NCBI GenBank assembly: GCA_900769325.1 | Contig: CAAGGF010000123.1 | Span: forward strand, 1-54,245 | Length of the DNA: 54,245 bases | Direction: 5' to 3' | Source of the DNA: Spirochaetia bacterium | GTDB taxonomy: Bacteria > Spirochaetota > Spirochaetia > Treponematales > Treponemataceae | Shown: positions 16,571 through 24,725 of the stretch, in pieces | Layout: every line of letters begins with the position of its first letter | Position numbering within the stretch: position 1 is the stretch's first letter | Position numbers and translations under genes: made by a program | The notes under the pieces: model-generated | The model's database searches: none | Seen by the model: only the letters and a program-made list of their open reading frames with translations | What the model was told of the DNA's origin: nothing

Positions 16571-17356
16571 CTAAAGAGTTCTTCGGTAAATTTCGTAAAG
16601 TAAAATTCCTGAAGCGACGCTGACATTGAGACTGTCGATTTTGCCTGAAGTTGGAATTGAAACAGTATAATCGCACTGTTCCTGAAGAAGTTTTGAAAGC
16701 CCCGAACCTTCGCTTCCCATTATGACGGCTTTTTTTTCTGAAAAATCGATTTTATTTAAAGGACTTCCACCGGCATCCGCTGCGTAAACCCAGAATCCGT
16801 TTTCCTTTAAAATTTGAACGGTCCTAACAAGATTTGACACGATTGAAATTGGAACCCACGCAACAGAACCTGCGCTTGTTCTTGCAATTACTTCGTTTTG
16901 TTCAATATCTTTTACACCGCGCCTTTCCGGGAAAATCACAAGATCTACTGCAAACTGGTCGCAACTTCTGATAATTGCCCCGGCATTGTGAGGATCTGTT
17001 ATGCTGTCTAAAATTACGACAGTTTTTTTTGAATTTTCACTTTTGTTCTGCAAAATCCACTGGTTAAAATCAACAAGATTTATAGAAGATTCTGATTCAT
17101 TTGTTAATAAAGACAGAACAATTCCGCGGTGATCTTGAGACTGAAGCGGCAAATCTTTTACCATTTGATTTAATTCAGTTTCAGAAACAAAATTACACGG
17201 AATTTCAGATTCTTTTGCACTTGCAATGATTTTTTTTACTCTTGGACCAATTTTACTGTAGAAGATTTCGATTTTTTGAGAATCAGATTTGTTCTGCTTT
17301 GCTTTTAAAACCCGTTCTTCTACAGCATGAAAGCCTGTAATTATTTTCCGCAGCAT
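16571..17356 (-). CDS. rlmB: SpoU-family 23S rRNA 2'-O-methyltransferase (RlmB-like)
   Basis: A 261-residue TrmH/SpoU methyltransferase with an N-terminal substrate-binding domain (KIITGFHAVEERVL) and the C-terminal knot. The three motifs are NAGAIIRSCDQF, IMGSEGSGLS and VSIPTSGKIDSLNVSVASGILLYEI. It should methylate G2251 of 23S rRNA; the exact target is inferred from best resemblance to RlmB. The ATG at 17356 overlaps the 3' end of the SEC-C gene by 16 bp, indicating coupling. Confidence 0.88.
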   Translation of the reverse strand: MLRKIITGFHAVEERVLKAKQNKSDSQKIEIFYSKIGPRVKKIIASAKESEIPCNFVSETELNQMVKDLPLQSQDHRGIVLSLLTNESESSINLVDFNQWILQNKSENSKKTVVILDSITDPHNAGAIIRSCDQFAVDLVIFPERRGVKDIEQNEVIARTSAGSVAWVPISIVSNLVRTVQILKENGFWVYAADAGGSPLNKIDFSEKKAVIMGSEGSGLSKLLQEQCDYTVSIPTSGKIDSLNVSVASGILLYEIYRRTL

Positions 17357-17841
17357 TTTTTGTATTTTTTGCCGCTTCCGCAAGGGCACGGATCATTTCT
17401 TCCGATTTTTGCACCTTCGCGTTTTACAGTTGTAGTGATGATGTTTCCTGCAACATACTTCCATTCACCGTTAATTTTTTTGAACGCTGCAACTTCGTGA
17501 TGAACATCGTGCATCTGTTTTAATGTATAGTCAGCAGTGAATTCTACAACACCTTCATCATCGCCTTCCTGACCTTTTTCTGTACGCAGAATTGTAAGGC
17601 CGTTCCATGTTGAATTACGGCTCCAGTCTTCCGTTGCTTTTTTGTCAATGTCGGCAATTCCTTCGCCTTCTTCACATGAATTGATAATGAAATCAATCTC
17701 GTGAACTACATACGCTGTGTAACGGGCACGCATTAAAGATTCGGCTGTAAGAGCCTTTGAAGTATTTTTTATAATTGGTTCACAACATTCGCTGTATTTT
17801 TTTCCTGAACCACACGGACATAAATCAATTTTTTCACTCAT
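17341..17841 (-). CDS. YchJ-like protein with two SEC-C zinc motifs
   Basis: A 166-residue protein with SEC-C motifs at both ends: CPCGSGKKYSECC near residue 6 and CPCGSGKKYKKCCGK at the C terminus, each a CxCx8CC/H zinc site. The middle matches the YchJ/UPF0225 (NTF2-like) fold (ALTAESLMRARYTAYV, EFTADY). Family function is unknown. ATG 17841 begins the SEC-C motif directly. It is the first gene of the run leading to rlmB. Confidence 0.85.
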   Translation of the reverse strand: MSEKIDLCPCGSGKKYSECCEPIIKNTSKALTAESLMRARYTAYVVHEIDFIINSCEEGEGIADIDKKATEDWSRNSTWNGLTILRTEKGQEGDDEGVVEFTADYTLKQMHDVHHEVAAFKKINGEWKYVAGNIITTTVKREGAKIGRNDPCPCGSGKKYKKCCGK

Positions 17842-17900
17842 AAATCTACTATACCAAAAAAAATTCAAATTGTCATTAACGCTAAAACGAAAACACAAAA

Positions 17901-19385
17901 TTAATTGCAGACAAAAACAGTATCGTTATCTTTGCACAAATACTGAGCCGCAAACCGTCCTGCACAAACTGCAATCGGAAGACCGCCTGGCATCATCGTC
18001 CTTTGACTTGCAAAATAAAGTCCTTTTACAGACTGAGATTTTATTGGATAATTCCACTGCTTTCCGTGAGGTTCCCAGACGCTCATCCAGCTTCCCTGAA
18101 AAGAATTGCAATAGCGTTCATAAGTCATTGGAGTTGCGACATCGATAACTTCGATATTTTCTTTTATGCCCGGAATCGTTTTTTCAAGCTCATTTATAAA
18201 CCTTTCTGCAAGTTCCTGCTTTTTCTGCTTGTAAGTTCCGTCTGCTTTAGCATTTTTCCAGTAATCATAACAATGTCCCAAAAGAAGGCATGTCAAAGTG
18301 GTACAATTTTCCGGGGAATGATTTTTATAAAGTGCATAATTGTTTACCCGAAGTTCGTGAAAATCTATGCCGCCCGCTGAAAGAGCCTCATCGAGTGAGA
18401 TTACAAAACATCGTGGAAGATTTTCAAAATTCATTTTAACGCCCAGACAGATAAACATATTCTGTTCCGTGACGACATTTTTACGCATTTTTCTGCACCA
18501 TTTTTCGTCGAGAGGTTTTTCAAAAAGAGAATCAATCGCTTTCCGGGTATCTTGAGTTACAATAACATTTTCACATTCGATAAAACCGTTTGAAGTCTGA
18601 ATTCCTGAAATTTTTCCGTCCTTTACGATAATTTTTTCTGCCATCGTCCTGTACGAAATTGTTCCGCCTAAAGAAGTAAAAGTGTCTGCCATATTCTGCG
18701 TCAATCGTAAAGAACCGCCTTCTGGATAACCGCAATCACCGCTTGCAAAAGATGCCAAAGTATAGATAAAACTCAATGCATTGTACCTGGAACCGATTAC
18801 AGAAAGCAGAAGCGAACGGATATCTTTATTTTTAAAACGATTTATGTAATGCGTGTAAGATTCGTTATTGAGACGGTTTAATTTAAATCCCGCCGGAATC
18901 ATTTTTAAAAGCTCAAAAATTGAAGGATTTGTCTTTTCTGAAACTTTAACTTTTATAATATCCTGAACAATCATGTGGACATTTAAAAACGCCTTGACAT
19001 CTGCACAAAGCCTGTTAATCATTTTTATGTCTTCCGGTGCATATTCCAGAAAATGCTTTCTCAATTTTTTTAAATCCCTGAAAAGGCAGAGTTTGCGTCC
19101 GTCTTTAATGAATGTATAAATCGGGTCTTTGTAAAAAATCGGATTATTTTCTTTTAGAGCCCCAACCTGCTTCCAGACTTTATTGAGTGCAAGTTTTTCT
19201 GACGAACCGGTAAGCCAGTGCATTCCGCCTTCAAAAAGATAATTTTTACGCTTCCAGCTTGTAGAAAGTCCGCCGGGAATTATATGACTTTCAAGAATTG
19301 TCGTTTTAAAACCTGAGCGTGCAGAATAAACACCGGCAGAAAGCCCTGCAATTCCAGCACCGATAATGACAACATTTTTCGACAT
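17901..19385 (-). CDS. Phytoene desaturase/CrtI-like FAD oxidoreductase
   Basis: A 494-residue FAD-dependent amine-oxidase/CrtI-type enzyme. The N-terminal dinucleotide site is VVIIGAGIAGLSAGVYSARSGFKTTILES, followed by GGLSTSWKRKNYLFEGGMHW, a typical carotenoid isomerase/desaturase block. The C terminus has GLYFASQRTMMPGGLPIAVCAGR. It could oxidise or isomerise a polyprenoid or carotenoid-like lipid, but no carotenoid genes are nearby, so the substrate is open. ATG 19385 has AGGA upstream; the frame extends further without a site. It stands 137 bp from rsm22. Confidence 0.8.
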   Translation of the reverse strand: MSKNVVIIGAGIAGLSAGVYSARSGFKTTILESHIIPGGLSTSWKRKNYLFEGGMHWLTGSSEKLALNKVWKQVGALKENNPIFYKDPIYTFIKDGRKLCLFRDLKKLRKHFLEYAPEDIKMINRLCADVKAFLNVHMIVQDIIKVKVSEKTNPSIFELLKMIPAGFKLNRLNNESYTHYINRFKNKDIRSLLLSVIGSRYNALSFIYTLASFASGDCGYPEGGSLRLTQNMADTFTSLGGTISYRTMAEKIIVKDGKISGIQTSNGFIECENVIVTQDTRKAIDSLFEKPLDEKWCRKMRKNVVTEQNMFICLGVKMNFENLPRCFVISLDEALSAGGIDFHELRVNNYALYKNHSPENCTTLTCLLLGHCYDYWKNAKADGTYKQKKQELAERFINELEKTIPGIKENIEVIDVATPMTYERYCNSFQGSWMSVWEPHGKQWNYPIKSQSVKGLYFASQRTMMPGGLPIAVCAGRFAAQYLCKDNDTVFVCN

Positions 19386-19521
19386 TTTATGATTCCTATT
19401 TTGTTTTTTTTTAAATTGAAGAAAATTAAAAAATTCTGTTTTTAACTTTCTTTCTGACAGTTTAACACACAATGTCAAAAATGTAAAATTTTGTTATAAA
19501 AATACACCGAATTTAAATTTG

Positions 19522-20871
19522 CTACCTTATCACAATAATTTTTGCCCCGGATTTGGAATCTGAAGGAAGGCTTTCAAAGCTTTTATTCAGTTTTAGCTGA
19601 ACTAAATCGCCTGATTTTATTGCACAATTTTTTTCATCGCAAATTATCAGAAACCCTTTTTCACTGCACGCGTAAAACGCATTTTTAAACGGCGGAAGCA
19701 AAAAAGAATCGCTTGCAATCCGAACTGAAAGAACGGAAGAATCTTGTTCTTCGGCACTTTTTTTTGTTCCTGCAAAAATAAAACTCATTGTAAGTCTTGT
19801 TTTTGAAAGGTTTGCAGAATCAGAAAGTTTCAAAAGTTTTTTCGGGGAATCTTCAGTTGTTAATGCAAAATTACACCATTTTGATTTTCCGCCCTTTCTG
19901 GCATTTTTGCCGTTCATACAACATTTTCCAGTATGAGTGCATGGAGCAAAAATGCTTTTACCGTTTAAAATAAACTCTGAACGGCATAAACTTATAAAAT
20001 GTGCCGCATTCGGAAGCCCCGGTTCAAAAATAAAAAACGAGGCATCAGGTTTTGCATAATTTAAAAGCGTTTTTACAGATTCACTGGCACAAGTTTCGTA
20101 AGTTTTAGTTGTATTCTGATTTATTTCATTGAACATATTCGCCGCGGTAATCAGTTTTACCTTGTTTTTTAAATTCGTTCCAAGTTCTCCTTTGACACGG
20201 ATAATATTCCACGAAGGTTCAGCATTTTCAGAAGGGGGCGGACATTTTGCAGCGACAGAATAATACAGGTCTTCTCCGAGCGAAAGTGCTTTTGAAGAAA
20301 TGTCAAGACAATACCATGTAAGTTTTAAATTCCTGAGCTCTGGAAAAGAAAGCCAGAGCGAAATTACAACCGTCAAAGGCCCGCTTCCTAAATCCGCACA
20401 AAAATCTCCGTCAAAAAGATTGAAATCTTCTTTTCGGAATTTAGAAAAAACTTTCACGAGCCGAACGATATTCCACCACGAAAAATATCTTGCATACGCA
20501 GAAAGGTCTTCAACACAATTCATATAGCCAAGCCTGCGGTTTTCCCGTTCATCAGTCAAACTGTGACTTAACGAATTTATAGATTTTGGAAGATTTAAAA
20601 GCTGTTTTGCGTTGAGCGGAGAAGCATGCTGAACGATTTCATCAAAATTTTCAAGGACAGATTTTTCATTTTTTCCAAGAAAACTGAAATCTTTCATTCC
20701 GTCTTTTAAAATTAAATCAGCATCAGAAAATTGTTTTGAAAAATCTTTAAAAACATTTTTTTCAATTTTTTTTTGCTTGAATTCTTCTGAACGAGAACGA
20801 TTTTTTTTATTATTTTTTAATTTTTCAACATTTTTTTTTGATTTCTGAAATTTTTCGTAAAATTTTTCCAT
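19522..20871 (-). CDS. Rsm22/METTL17-like ribosome-associated methyltransferase-fold protein
   Basis: A 449-residue protein. The very basic N terminus (~1-40, Lys/Arg/Asn-rich) looks RNA-binding. The methyltransferase-like motif I is ADLGSGPLTVVISLWLSFPEL (from ~159). A later FIFEPGLPNAAHFISLCR block is followed by APCTHTGKCC...KWCNFAL with cysteines 311, 317, 318 and 333, the cluster expected to hold an Fe-S centre in Rsm22 proteins. Rsm22 family members act in small-subunit ribosome assembly. It lies downstream of der (a ribosome-assembly GTPase) and a MerR regulator on the same strand, which fits. Confidence 0.8.
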   Translation of the reverse strand: MEKFYEKFQKSKKNVEKLKNNKKNRSRSEEFKQKKIEKNVFKDFSKQFSDADLILKDGMKDFSFLGKNEKSVLENFDEIVQHASPLNAKQLLNLPKSINSLSHSLTDERENRRLGYMNCVEDLSAYARYFSWWNIVRLVKVFSKFRKEDFNLFDGDFCADLGSGPLTVVISLWLSFPELRNLKLTWYCLDISSKALSLGEDLYYSVAAKCPPPSENAEPSWNIIRVKGELGTNLKNKVKLITAANMFNEINQNTTKTYETCASESVKTLLNYAKPDASFFIFEPGLPNAAHFISLCRSEFILNGKSIFAPCTHTGKCCMNGKNARKGGKSKWCNFALTTEDSPKKLLKLSDSANLSKTRLTMSFIFAGTKKSAEEQDSSVLSVRIASDSFLLPPFKNAFYACSEKGFLIICDEKNCAIKSGDLVQLKLNKSFESLPSDSKSGAKIIVIR

Positions 20872-20931
20872 AAAATTTATTTTCCCGCAAAGATTTTTTA
20901 CATTTAAAAAACTGAATTTTTTAAGCGTTTT

Positions 20932-21261
20932 TTATTTTTTAAAAGGATTTTTTAAATTTTTCACAAAATCGTAAAGTTCAAGAAGCTCTTTTCGCATTTT
21001 TCGGATTTCGATGATTACAAGCGAATTTTCTTCGATTTGTTCAGAATCTTTTACCATCTGAGCCTTTGCACCTTCTATCGTAAATTTTTTTTCGTAAATT
21101 AAATATTTCAGCCTGTATATTTTTTCAAGTTCGCTTTGAGAATAAAGCCTTCGTCCGCCAAAATCTTTCTGAGGCGCAATTCCCGGAACAATCGTTTCCC
21201 AATAACGCAAAATATGAGCTTTTACACCTGTTAATGCCTCTACATCACCGATTGTATACAT
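20932..21261 (-). CDS. MerR-family transcriptional regulator
   Basis: A 109-residue protein with an N-terminal MerR winged helix (YTIGDVEALTGVKAHILRYWETIVPGIAPQKDFGGRRLYSQSELEKIYRLKYLI) and a C-terminal helical stretch suited to dimerisation. There is no cysteine-based metal site, so it is not a metal sensor of the classical sort. Its ATG directly follows the der stop, so the two are co-translated. The target is unknown. It resembles the short MerR proteins near der in other spirochaetes only by position, which is an inference. Confidence 0.85.
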   Translation of the reverse strand: MYTIGDVEALTGVKAHILRYWETIVPGIAPQKDFGGRRLYSQSELEKIYRLKYLIYEKKFTIEGAKAQMVKDSEQIEENSLVIIEIRKMRKELLELYDFVKNLKNPFKK

Positions 21262-22761
21262 TTAAATTTCTCTGTCTTCCCATTTTTTGCGGCTCTGTTT
21301 TAATTCAATCTGAACAGGAATTTTATCAAAACCAAGGTCGGTTCGAATTCTGTTTTTTAAATAAGTTATGTAAGATTCCTGAACGACTTCCGGGCGTGTT
21401 GCAAAAATTTTAAAAACAACTGGATTTACGCCGGACTGAACCATATAACGAATTTTAAACTGCCCTGAACGACTTTGCGGCGGCGGATATTTAAAAATCC
21501 AGTCTTTCAATGCAGCGTTTAAAGCAGCCGTTTCAATTTTTGTATTCAACTGATTGTAAACTTCTATTGCAGTATTTAAAAGATCTTTTATTCCAGAACC
21601 ATTTAAAGCACTCAGCGGAAGAATCGGAGCGTATTCCATCTGCCCGAACATAATATTTATCCACTGTTTGCGTTCCTTGAAAGTTTTTTTATCCTGCTCC
21701 TGCGTATCCCATTTATTTAAAACAAAAATTATTCCGCGTCCCCTTTCATAAGCGAGGTTGCAGATTTTTTTATCCTGCTCGGCAAGGCCTTCCTGTGCAT
21801 CAATCAAAAGAAAAACGAGGTCGCATTTATCCAAAGTTTTTATTGCCCGGTTAACTGAATAATATTCGACATTTTCGTGAACTTTTGCTTTTCTTCGGAT
21901 TCCGGCAGTATCCAAAACTATAAAATTTTTGCCGCCATAACTGAATTTACCTTCTACCGTGTCGCGTGTTGTTCCGGCATAATTGCTTACAATTGAAGCG
22001 TCTGAATGAGTCAGCCTATTGCTCAAAGTAGATTTTCCGGTATTAGGCTTTCCGATGATTGCAATTTTTACAGGTTCTTCTTCTGAAATTTCTTTAACAT
22101 TAGAAAAATCAAGGCGTTCCGTAATACATTCTGCAAGAAGCGAAACATTATCCCCATGATCTGCGGAAATGAAAAAAAGTTCCTGAAACCCGAATTTTGC
22201 GTAATTCCATGCAACAGATTCGTTTCTTCCGCCTTCAGTTTTATTTACGGCAGCAATCACTTTATTCCAGTAAGGACGCAACTGATGAATAAATTCTTCA
22301 TCTTCACCTGTAATCTGGTCTGCCTCAAGCAAAAGAAGAATCAAATCTGCTTTTTTAATCATTTCAAGGGATTTTTCTGCGACAAGTTCATCTAAAACCG
22401 CTTCCATTGTGCCTTCGTTGCGCTGAAGTTTGTAACCGCCTGTGTCCATAAGGTGAACCGGCTTTCCTTTAATGAAACAAGTTGCTTCAACCGGATCGCG
22501 AGTAACGCCTGGAGTAGGATCAACAATTGCAAGCCGACGCTGCGTAAAACGATTAAATAAAGTTGATTTTCCGACATTAGGTCGTCCTGCGATTACAACA
22601 AGAGGAAGATTTTCAAAATGCTTTAAAGAAAGCCCGTCTTTTTCTGAAAGAGTTTCCTGTTCTTCAGAAAGTTCTTGTAAATCATCGTCCGTTTGCTTCT
22701 CGTAAGAAGGAAGAATTTTATCGTTTTTCGGTTTTGAAAAATCAGGTTTTCTTTTTGCCAT
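21262..22761 (-). CDS. der: Ribosome biogenesis GTPase Der (EngA)
   Basis: A 499-residue protein with two tandem GTPase domains: GRPNVGKST with DTPG-type switch (DTGG) in the first, GKPNTGKST with DTAG in the second, each followed by NK.D motifs (NKTE, NKWD). A C-terminal KH-like domain (PPPQSRSGQFKIRYMVQSGVNPVVFKIF) is present. Der is needed for 50S subunit maturation. A ~40-residue acidic N-terminal extension precedes the first GTPase domain. It heads a der-merR-rsm22 group. Confidence 0.95.
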   Translation of the reverse strand: MAKRKPDFSKPKNDKILPSYEKQTDDDLQELSEEQETLSEKDGLSLKHFENLPLVVIAGRPNVGKSTLFNRFTQRRLAIVDPTPGVTRDPVEATCFIKGKPVHLMDTGGYKLQRNEGTMEAVLDELVAEKSLEMIKKADLILLLLEADQITGEDEEFIHQLRPYWNKVIAAVNKTEGGRNESVAWNYAKFGFQELFFISADHGDNVSLLAECITERLDFSNVKEISEEEPVKIAIIGKPNTGKSTLSNRLTHSDASIVSNYAGTTRDTVEGKFSYGGKNFIVLDTAGIRRKAKVHENVEYYSVNRAIKTLDKCDLVFLLIDAQEGLAEQDKKICNLAYERGRGIIFVLNKWDTQEQDKKTFKERKQWINIMFGQMEYAPILPLSALNGSGIKDLLNTAIEVYNQLNTKIETAALNAALKDWIFKYPPPQSRSGQFKIRYMVQSGVNPVVFKIFATRPEVVQESYITYLKNRIRTDLGFDKIPVQIELKQSRKKWEDREI

Positions 22762-22899
22762 TATATTTTCCCATAATTTAAATTCAGTTTATCTAAAAAA
22801 AGCAGAGAAATTCTGTAAAAATCTTATCAGGATTTTCATTATAAAGCATTTTTGCACTTTATTTAAAGGGCAGTTTAAAAATACTTTTTATAAAAAATC

Positions 22900-24618
22900 C
22901 TATAATTTGTTCAATTTTTTAGAAGAAATAGATTCCATCTCTGGAATTGAAAACCTCAAAAGAAGTTCTTTTGCCCGCGAAATCAATTTTGGCGACATGC
23001 TTAAATTTCTGACTCCCATTCCGCCTAAAACTAAAATACTGTCTTCACGGCTCGCCATTTCCCCGCAGACGCTCAACGGAATTTTTGCTTTTTTCGCACT
23101 CGTTACAGTAAAATCGATTAATCGCAAAACTGAAAGGTCAAATTCATCGTAAAGTTCAGAAACTTTTGAATTTTCACGGTCAACGCCTAAAGTGTATTGC
23201 GTTAAATCATTTGTTCCGATGCTGAAAAAATCGCTTTCTCTTGAAATACAATCGCTACAAATCGCCGCAGCAGCAGTTTCAATCATAACGCCGATTGGAA
23301 CATCATCATTGAACGGAATTTTTTCTGATTTTAATTCAGATTTTACTTCTTCTATGATTGCAAGAGCTTCCTGAATTTGTTCTGCAGTTGTAATGAGCGG
23401 AAGCATAATTTTTAAATTTCCGTAAACGCTTGCTCTTAAAAGTGCCCTAATCTGAATTTTAAATACATGCGGATACATTAAACTGAGCCTGATTGCCCTA
23501 AGTCCCATAAGCGGATTTTTTTCTATAAAATTCGGAATGTCGAGAGTGTTTATAATTTTATCTCCGCCGGCGTCCAACGTTCTGATTGTAACAGGTTTTC
23601 CCTGCATTATCGTAAGGACATTTTTATAAATTTCAAACTGCTTTTCTTCTTCAAAAGTTCTGGAACTCGTGTAACTTGAATTTTCAACTTCGCTCATAAA
23701 AATAAATTCTGTTCTGAAAAGACCGATTCCGTCTGCACCTTCGTCGAGTGCAACCTGAGCTTCTTCTGGAGAACCGATATTTGCAAAAATATTGAACCGA
23801 ACTCCGTCTTTTGTAAGTGCTTTTTTATCGCGGAACATTCTGAGTTTCTGAGCGTGATTTAATTCGTCCTGATATTTTTTTTGATATTCGTTTAAAATTT
23901 CAGGTTCAACTTCAACTAAAACTTCTGCCGCTTCACCGTCGATAACGATTTTGTCGCCGTTTTTAACTTTTTTAGAAATTGCAACGCTATTTATTCCAAC
24001 GACAGCTGGAATCCCGAAATTTTTTGCAAGAATTACGACATGACTTGAAACTCCGCCTTCTGTAAGTGCAAGTCCTAAAATTTTCTTTTTTGAAAGAACA
24101 AGAGTATCTGTCGGGCTTAAAGAATTTGCAATTATTATTGAACCGTTCGGCACCTGATTTATGTCAAACGGATGAAAATCGAGAAGTTCGTTTACAACTT
24201 TTCCAAAAATGTCGATTATATCCTGTGCGCGTTCAGAAAGATAATCATTCCCCGAACTACGCAATTTTGCAGCATATTCACTGGCTTTAAATTCAATGCA
24301 GTATTCTATATTGTAATGTTCAGCCTGAAAAAAATCCTGAATCTCTTTTAAAAAAACCGGATCCTGAAGCATCATAAGATAAGTTTCAAAAATTTCTCTT
24401 TGAACTGCATTCTGTTTTTTATCTTTTAACAAAGAAAGTTGTGAAGAAATATCGCCGCTGACTTTTTTTAGGGCATTAAAAAATCTTGCACAACCGTCAA
24501 GAATTTCTGTTTCTGAAACTTTAACCTGCGGAACAACCCGCTTTATTTCTTCTGGAATGATAAATGCCGTGCCGATTCCTGTTCCAGGGGCCGCTGGAAT
24601 TCCTAAAAATACTTCCAT
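22900..24618 (-). CDS. ptsI: Phosphoenolpyruvate-protein phosphotransferase (PTS enzyme I)
   Basis: A 572-residue enzyme I of normal length. The phosphohistidine site is GGVSSHVVILAKNFGIPAVVG; the PEP-binding barrel shows DGIGLFRTEFIFM, TIRTLDAGGDK and FFSIGTNDLTQYTLGVDREN, and the end is LSVCGEMA. It moves phosphate from PEP to HPr. No HPr or sugar permease gene is nearby, so a regulatory role, as in other treponemes, is possible. A near-consensus promoter places the start of RNA within a few nt of the ATG, and no Shine-Dalgarno is seen. Confidence 0.95.
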   Translation of the reverse strand: MEVFLGIPAAPGTGIGTAFIIPEEIKRVVPQVKVSETEILDGCARFFNALKKVSGDISSQLSLLKDKKQNAVQREIFETYLMMLQDPVFLKEIQDFFQAEHYNIEYCIEFKASEYAAKLRSSGNDYLSERAQDIIDIFGKVVNELLDFHPFDINQVPNGSIIIANSLSPTDTLVLSKKKILGLALTEGGVSSHVVILAKNFGIPAVVGINSVAISKKVKNGDKIVIDGEAAEVLVEVEPEILNEYQKKYQDELNHAQKLRMFRDKKALTKDGVRFNIFANIGSPEEAQVALDEGADGIGLFRTEFIFMSEVENSSYTSSRTFEEEKQFEIYKNVLTIMQGKPVTIRTLDAGGDKIINTLDIPNFIEKNPLMGLRAIRLSLMYPHVFKIQIRALLRASVYGNLKIMLPLITTAEQIQEALAIIEEVKSELKSEKIPFNDDVPIGVMIETAAAAICSDCISRESDFFSIGTNDLTQYTLGVDRENSKVSELYDEFDLSVLRLIDFTVTSAKKAKIPLSVCGEMASREDSILVLGGMGVRNLSMSPKLISRAKELLLRFSIPEMESISSKKLNKL

Positions 24619-24626
24619 ATAACTTA

Positions 24627-24655
24627 ATTATAACTGATAAATTTACTGAGGTCAA
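24627..24655 (-). promoter_or_regulatory. ptsI promoter, predicted near-leaderless transcript
   Basis: Minus strand TTGACC (complement of 24650-24655), 17-bp spacer, TATAAT (complement of 24627-24632). Only 8 nt separate the -10 box from the ATG at 24618, so the leader would be 0-3 nt. Confidence 0.75.
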
Positions 24656-24673
24656 AGGCGAAAACGGGAATTG

Positions 24674-24703
24674 AAAAAAAACGGAGATGCAAACGCACCT
24701 CCG
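24674..24703 (-). terminator. Intrinsic terminator of the malQ-GH13 operon
   Basis: On the minus strand CGGAGGTGC and GCATCTCCG (24695-24703, 24682-24690) form a 9-bp stem with one G-U pair and a 4-nt loop, followed by eight T residues (24674-24681). It lies 23 bp after the stop of the GH13 gene. Confidence 0.85.
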
Positions 24704-24725
24704 AAAAATCAAAAACACAAGGAGA

